DNA of 64,000 nt from an uncultured Eubacterium sp. (GTDB lineage: Bacteria; Bacillota; Clostridia; Lachnospirales; Lachnospiraceae). A program made the translations under genes and the position numbers. The notes beneath the pieces were generated by a model. That model ran no database searches, was not told the DNA's origin, and saw only the letters and a program-made list of their open reading frames with translations. Of the stretch, positions 60,264 to 64,000 are shown piece by piece (position 1 is the first letter of the stretch; every line of letters starts with the position of its first letter). Where the stretch lies: contig URKY01000006.1 of the NCBI GenBank assembly GCA_900548465.1, forward strand, positions 45,489-109,488. Reading direction: 5' to 3'.

Positions 60264-60393
60264 CAGGGCGGTGTTACATATACGCCCTGTACGGAACGCC
60301 TACGGCGTTCCTTTTCTTCCTGCACCAGCCCCGTTCTTAACGCTCACGAGCCTTTGGGAGGCTCGTGGCTAAACGGGGCAGGCACAGGAAGAA
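60264..60393. other. Cluster of strong hairpins, candidate origin (oriT/sso)
   Basis: Three tandem inverted repeats: CAGGGCG/CGCCCTG (60264-60289); GGAACGCC/GGCGTTCC (60293-60311); and a tiered hairpin with TTCTTCCTG/CAGGAAGAA outside (60314-60393), GCCCCGTT/AACGGGGC inside it, and CACGAGCC/GGCTCGTG at the tip. It lies directly upstream of the replication-initiator gene, where Tn916-type elements carry their transfer origin. No function is shown by the sequence alone. Confidence 0.45.
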
Positions 60394-60631
60394 ACACCGT
60401 TTTCGGTCGGATAGTCCATGCCTATTCATGCTATCAAAGCGAAAATAACTCTTTTCTATGCCTACTCAAGCGTGTGATTGACCTCATTGTGCTTAATCAC
60501 TATATCCTCCATGATAATAACGCCGTTAGAATTACTTGTCAAGAACTTTTTCTTGACTTTTTCGGCTATAATAAGTATGATAGGCTTATAAAGGAACGAA
60601 AAAGCCGGGAAAGGAAAAGATATAAGAAGTT

Positions 60632-61267
60632 ATGGAGCATGACACAAAGAAAATAAATTTTTTAGGGGAGAACATACAGACCATAAGAAAACACAGGAAA
60701 ATGAAACAGCAGGAGCTTGCGGACGCCATCGGTATCAATATGCAGAGCCTTTCTAAGATTGAACGAGGGGTAAACTATCCCACCTTTGACACGCTGGAAA
60801 AGATAATGGACGTACTGGAAGTAACACCGAATGAATTGTTGTCGGGAGAATGGAAGTTTGTCCAACAGGCGGAAAAAGAGGTATGCAAGTTTTTACGGAC
60901 GGAAGAACGCCTAAATGCAGAACTGAAACACGGACACTATGATAACTTCTTTGACAGTGAAGAAGAATGGCTAGAGTATGAGTTGGAGCAGTTGCGGAAA
61001 TACATCACAGACTATATCAAGGGAGAGGACATACAAGCGTCCGACCTTTACCCTATCAAAACATTTATCCAGCACTTGAAATTTCAGAAAGTATTAGACC
61101 GTTATGATGATTTATACAGCATGGATATGTTCGGGGAAAGCACAGACGGACACAAGTACGGTACACCTTATCAGGTTGTAAAGAGGATAAATCCCAACTC
61201 AAAAGAAGATATGGAGCTGTTGCGGGAAGTCTTAAAGGACAGCCATTTTGACAACGGGGACGAGTAG
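60632..61267 (+). CDS. XRE-family regulator
   Basis: 211 residues. An N-terminal helix-turn-helix (about 10-65: IQTIRKHRKMKQQELADAIG, then MQSLSKIERGVNYPTFDTLE) is followed by a long helical, Glu-rich C-terminal domain of unknown type. It lies between the mobility genes and the bacteriocin cluster and is transcribed towards the latter, ending at a strong terminator. A palindrome and tandem repeats in the next intergenic region are possible targets. The ribosome site is weak. Confidence 0.85.
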   Translation: MEHDTKKINFLGENIQTIRKHRKMKQQELADAIGINMQSLSKIERGVNYPTFDTLEKIMDVLEVTPNELLSGEWKFVQQAEKEVCKFLRTEERLNAELKHGHYDNFFDSEEEWLEYELEQLRKYITDYIKGEDIQASDLYPIKTFIQHLKFQKVLDRYDDLYSMDMFGESTDGHKYGTPYQVVKRINPNSKEDMELLREVLKDSHFDNGDE

Positions 61268-61300
61268 CCTTTTTCCTCTTGCAAAAAGATACAGCAAACA

Positions 61301-61370
61301 AAAAGCCCAGATCAAGAGTGCAAGCACCACTTCTAAAGAAGTGGCAGGCTCTTGACAGGGCTTTTTCTTT
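61301..61370 (+). terminator. Tiered-hairpin terminator
   Basis: AAAGCCC/GGGCTTT, TCAAGAG/CTCTTGA and CCACTTC/GAAGTGG stack in one long hairpin, followed by TTTTC. It ends the XRE transcript. Confidence 0.85.
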
Positions 61371-61513
61371 TCTGTTTATGGCAGACAAGAGAAAAAAGGA
61401 TAGCTATATTGTATAGTTTCTCTAATAATTTTAGAGCAATGAATTTATCACAGGTACTTCGTCTTTTCATTGTAAAAGTACAATCGTGGAAAGCACTAAT
61501 ATTGGCACTTTGA

Positions 61514-61534
61514 TTTTGTGCATTATGCACAAAA
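61514..61534. promoter_or_regulatory. Perfect palindrome upstream of the bacteriocin gene
   Basis: TTTTGTGCAT and ATGCACAAAA flank a single T: 10-bp perfect arms. The spacing is too tight for a good RNA hairpin, which favours a protein-binding site. Position about 75 bp before the -35 box. Confidence 0.5.
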
Positions 61535-61554
61535 TATGATAGCAACAAAGAGGT

Positions 61555-61606
61555 CATATATAAAATAGAAACAAAAATAACATATATAAAATAGAAACAA
61601 AAATAA
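61555..61606. repeat. Exact tandem duplication of a 26-bp unit
   Basis: The unit starting CATATATAAAATAGAAAC at 61555 is repeated without change at 61581-61606, ending 1 bp before the -35 box of the bacteriocin promoter. This looks like a regulator-binding array or a recent slippage event. Confidence 0.8.
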
Positions 61607-61607
61607 C

Positions 61608-61636
61608 TTGACATTTAATGAAATATATGTTATGTT
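61608..61636 (+). promoter_or_regulatory. Promoter of the bacteriocin gene
   Basis: TTGACA at 61608-61613, a 17-nt spacer and TATGTT at 61631-61636, about 70 nt before the start codon. Confidence 0.7.
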
Positions 61637-61704
61637 AAGGTTAGCAAAAACAGTACGTGACATAAAACTATCAAAAAGTAAAAAAGAGAAAGGAGGTTTA
61701 TCGA

Positions 61705-62019
61705 ATGCGAGCAAAGAAGTTGAGAACGAAAGTAGTTGGTCTTGTAGCAGCAGTTATGGTTGTCGGCGCTCCACTTACAGCGTGAGCTATTGATGTAGCG
61801 GGTGGAGATTTGTACTACAATGGAGGGCAAACAGACACCATTGTATATTCCGAAATTGGGCGTAAAGCAGGTATTAGTCGCAACTACATGGTAAAGGCAA
61901 CTGTAAAGGTCGGCGGAGATACATATACCAGTGGATTCAAGTCAAACTACGCTTACAAAGATGCAAAGAGAGTTTGGTGGGCGAACGAAACATCTTATTA
62001 TGATTATTATCCATATTAA
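61705..62019 (+). pseudogene. Lactococcin-972-like bacteriocin precursor with in-frame TGA
   Basis: ATG 61705 has AGGAGG upstream. Codons 1-26 give a signal peptide (MRAKKLRTKVVGLVAAVMVV, then GAPLTA). Codon 27 is TGA (61783-61785), and the same frame continues AIDVAGGDLYYNGGQ to TAA at 62019. The C-terminal part, with ATVKVGGDTYTSGF and ending WWANETSYYDYYPY, has the Gly, Trp and Tyr pattern of lactococcin 972-type peptides, and the next gene is the transporter type that accompanies them. TGA one base away from TCA would give an ordinary AxA cleavage site. So this is a nonsense-mutated gene, a sequencing error, or stop readthrough. A TTG at 61810 with GGTGGAG upstream could restart translation but without a signal peptide. 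Confidence 0.75.
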
Positions 62020-62040
62020 GTAAAATAGTTCAAACACCTA

Positions 62041-62068
62041 GGGCGGGGCTATTTGTCCCGCCCTATTT
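62041..62068 (+). terminator. Strong hairpin between precursor and transporter genes
   Basis: GGGCGGG (62041-62047) pairs with CCCGCCC (62057-62063), followed by TATTTTA. It would partly stop transcription so the precursor is made in excess over the membrane protein. Confidence 0.8.
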
Positions 62069-62100
62069 TATACATTTCTTCAAAGAAAGGGGCGTATGTT

Positions 62101-64000
62101 ATGAAAAAATTTTTAAAGATTTTTATTTTCCTTGAAGTCATACTCTTTGCATATATTTTTAATACTTCTATTTACAACATTTATGAAAAGAATAACATTG
62201 CTACTGAGAATTTAAAAGGGTATGTTTTAGAAGAAACATCGCCAGAAATTCTCGACAAATTTTATACAATATTTACAGAAGAATATTCTCAAAATAAATT
62301 AGAACTCATTAACAATACGCTCACTTCCACAGATAAATCTGTTTATGATTTATATTGCTATCCATTAAATGAGTTTACACAAAAACAGCCTATATCTTCC
62401 TCTATTTTGTTTCAATATCATGAATTGCAAAAGGAAGATTTTTTAGATAGTGTTGGTGTATTCTATACAGATTTACCAGCTAACGCAATTAAAGAGATAG
62501 CTTCTCAACTGTCCGTCGCAATAAATAACTTTGAAAATGACGCTATTCCGTATAGTATGGTATTAGAATTGAATCTTCTGAATTTTGTAATCTTATTTAT
62601 TGTACTTCAAATCATATACTGTATTTATACGTCTTATAGTTTGAAAAAAATAGGTATTAAAAAAAGCATGGGCTTTTCTACTATACATATTTTAAAGGAG
62701 CAAATTACCAGTGTAATAAAATATTTTGCTGTAATATGTTTAGTATTACTGTTCTTGCTAAATTTATATTACGCATTAACAAACAGATATGATTTTTCTT
62801 ATTTAGCAACAAGTGTACTGTTCTTTATTGGTGTTTTAGCTATAAATATACTTTGTGTTTTAATTACAAGTATTTTAATTAAGTTTGTTTCTTTAGAGGC
62901 AATGATAAAAAATAAGACTTTAAATAGCGGCACAAATATTGTAGTTCAGGCTATAAAAATAATTTTTTCGGTAATAATCGCTATCACTATTATTTCATTG
63001 CTGAATCAGGGGAACTCATTTAGACAAAGCCAACAAGCTGTTTTAGATTATAAGTATCTGGACGGATATTATACCGCTAATGGTTTTAATTCATCGGAGT
63101 ATGATTATGCGTTAGCAAACACAGACATATTAGAAAAATATTCTGAACAAACATTAGAGATGTATAATCATAACCATTCACTACTATGTGATTTTAGGAC
63201 AGACGGTGGTTTGCAGACATCACGCCCCTATTATGAACAACAGCTTGTTATTGCAAATAGAAATTATCTGAATGAATTTTCAAATATCCAGCTCAGTGGA
63301 AAACCATTGGGAGAAGATATATTTAGTGAACCAACAGTATTAGTTCCACATAAATATAAGAATGATGAAAATTCTATTAGCGAATATATTAAGCAAGAAT
63401 ATTTCCGATTGATGAATTACAATCAATTTTATGGAATACCGGGAGAAGAAAAAACTATTGATAAATTTAATGTTGTTTATATAGACGATGATTCTACGAT
63501 AAAAGTCAATACAGAAAATGGTTTTTCGGATATGGCTAATCCTGTTATCATTGTTGATACGGGCAATTTTGCAGGACTTTACTATTTGGATTCTTTAAAT
63601 ACAAGGTGTTTATTTTTTCAAATGGAGTCAAGAGAAGATTTTTCTTCTTTGTTATCAGAATATGATTTAGAGCAATTAGTTACAGCTGGAACATTACTTA
63701 CACCTTATTTAATGCAACTTGAAAATGTGACATTCGTTCTTAAAACACTCACTATGTTTACGATTGTCTTTATAGTGTCTTTACTGTTTATTTTGTATAT
63801 TTCAAATTATGTGGACATTTTTGTAAATCGAAAGAGATATGCGGCAAAAGAGATTTTAGGATTCTCTCATTTTAGGACACTGAAAAATCGGTATATTTTT
63901 TGGGGAATCGAAATAATTATATCAGGCGTATTAACTGCTATAAATTATTATTTTGCTTGCCTTTTTGCGATTATACTTATTGACTACATATTCTGCGAAT
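62101..64000 (+). CDS. Bacteriocin-associated integral membrane protein (DUF1430 type), cut by window end
   Basis: At least 633 residues, open to the last base. An N-terminal membrane helix is followed by an extracellular domain, then helices around residues 160-185, 205-225, 240-260 and 280-300, a large extracellular loop, and more helices from about 545. The phrase KKIGIKKSMGFSTIHIL resembles the FtsX-like regions of lactococcin-972-associated ABC permeases (putative immunity or export). AAAGGGG lies before ATG 62101. An ATPase gene would be expected next, outside the window. AT-rich, unlike the integrase genes. Confidence 0.8.
   Translation, partial: MKKFLKIFIFLEVILFAYIFNTSIYNIYEKNNIATENLKGYVLEETSPEILDKFYTIFTEEYSQNKLELINNTLTSTDKSVYDLYCYPLNEFTQKQPISSSILFQYHELQKEDFLDSVGVFYTDLPANAIKEIASQLSVAINNFENDAIPYSMVLELNLLNFVILFIVLQIIYCIYTSYSLKKIGIKKSMGFSTIHILKEQITSVIKYFAVICLVLLFLLNLYYALTNRYDFSYLATSVLFFIGVLAINILCVLITSILIKFVSLEAMIKNKTLNSGTNIVVQAIKIIFSVIIAITIISLLNQGNSFRQSQQAVLDYKYLDGYYTANGFNSSEYDYALANTDILEKYSEQTLEMYNHNHSLLCDFRTDGGLQTSRPYYEQQLVIANRNYLNEFSNIQLSGKPLGEDIFSEPTVLVPHKYKNDENSISEYIKQEYFRLMNYNQFYGIPGEEKTIDKFNVVYIDDDSTIKVNTENGFSDMANPVIIVDTGNFAGLYYLDSLNTRCLFFQMESREDFSSLLSEYDLEQLVTAGTLLTPYLMQLENVTFVLKTLTMFTIVFIVSLLFILYISNYVDIFVNRKRYAAKEILGFSHFRTLKNRYIFWGIEIIISGVLTAINYYFACLFAIILIDYIFCE

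Larger units (their letters stand above)
57460..64000. mobile_element. Integrated Tn916-type element carrying a bacteriocin cluster (one end in window)
   Basis: Integrase, excisionase and replication-initiator genes in Tn916 order and orientation (57598-60168) have clearly higher GC than the host DNA and codon use unlike it. The left end lies in AT-rich sequence around 57400-57480, which suits Tn916-type target sites; the exact junction cannot be seen. The bacteriocin genes further on are AT-rich, so the cargo has another origin. The far end and any conjugation genes are outside the window. Confidence 0.6.

Noticed and set aside
60153..60656. 167-residue plus-strand frame next to the XRE gene
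   Set aside because: It runs through strong hairpins, has no ribosome site, and its composition does not look like protein.
61810..62019. Independent 69-residue gene from TTG 61810
   Set aside because: It is in frame with the upstream signal peptide and is the mature part of the same bacteriocin; treated as one gene with an internal TGA.

Overview
The window is a low-GC chromosomal segment of a Gram-positive anaerobe of the Clostridia, most likely Lachnospiraceae. Supporting signs are strong AGGAGG ribosome sites, ATG/TTG/GTG starts, Gram-positive lipoproteins, a class B sortase with a sorting-signal substrate, CotF-type spore-coat genes, a stand-alone PurO/AICAR transformylase pair, and GH65 phosphorylases in tandem. 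No rRNA or tRNA gene was seen.

Layout. 1-1.9 kb: nucleoside salvage (end of adenosine deaminase, phosphopentomutase) and a small protein. 2-3.7 kb: NhaC-type antiporter. 3.9-12.7 kb: two secreted GH16 beta-glucanases flanking two genes that look controlled by an alternative sigma factor, a six-unit 73-bp tandem repeat, and a MoxR/VWA pair. 12.8-31.8 kb: a glucan-utilisation locus with an ABC sugar importer, two GH65 phosphorylases, a LacI regulator, beta-phosphoglucomutase, two membrane-anchored surface proteins, a sortase B, two surface proteins sharing an unrecognised module, and a GH87-like alpha-1,3-glucanase. The natural reading is extracellular cleavage of alpha-1,3-glucan, import of oligosaccharides, phosphorolysis to beta-glucose-1-phosphate and conversion to glucose-6-phosphate. 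With the GH16 enzymes (beta-1,3-glucan) the set would suit fungal cell walls. The same 14-bp palindrome lies 2 bp downstream of the -10 box at two promoters, and a weaker version lies in the lacI/pgmB gap.

31.9-57.2 kb: mostly housekeeping. It holds phosphofructokinase, spore-coat-like proteins, a CBS protein, purine genes behind a ZTP riboswitch, a phospholipid cluster (phosphodiesterase, PAP2, flippase-like, PssA, Psd) ending in a GH25 lysozyme, CorA, PncC, MetA, DegV, a CarD-like regulator, an OPT transporter, PepD, and a nadB-nadC-niaR operon with its NiaR operator.

57.4-64 kb: an integrated element with Tn916-type integrase, excisionase and replication-initiator genes of distinctly higher GC. 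It is followed by an XRE regulator and an AT-rich lactococcin-972-like bacteriocin cluster. The bacteriocin precursor has an in-frame TGA, and the DUF1430-type membrane protein runs off the window.

Cross-cutting signals. Six secreted proteins end in a similar lysine-rich Fn3-like domain. Two long inverted-repeat elements, each between convergent genes, share a core but have different, internally complementary arms. Three small genes share a bipartite promoter-like motif (GTGTTCTCA, 14-15 nt, CGTT).
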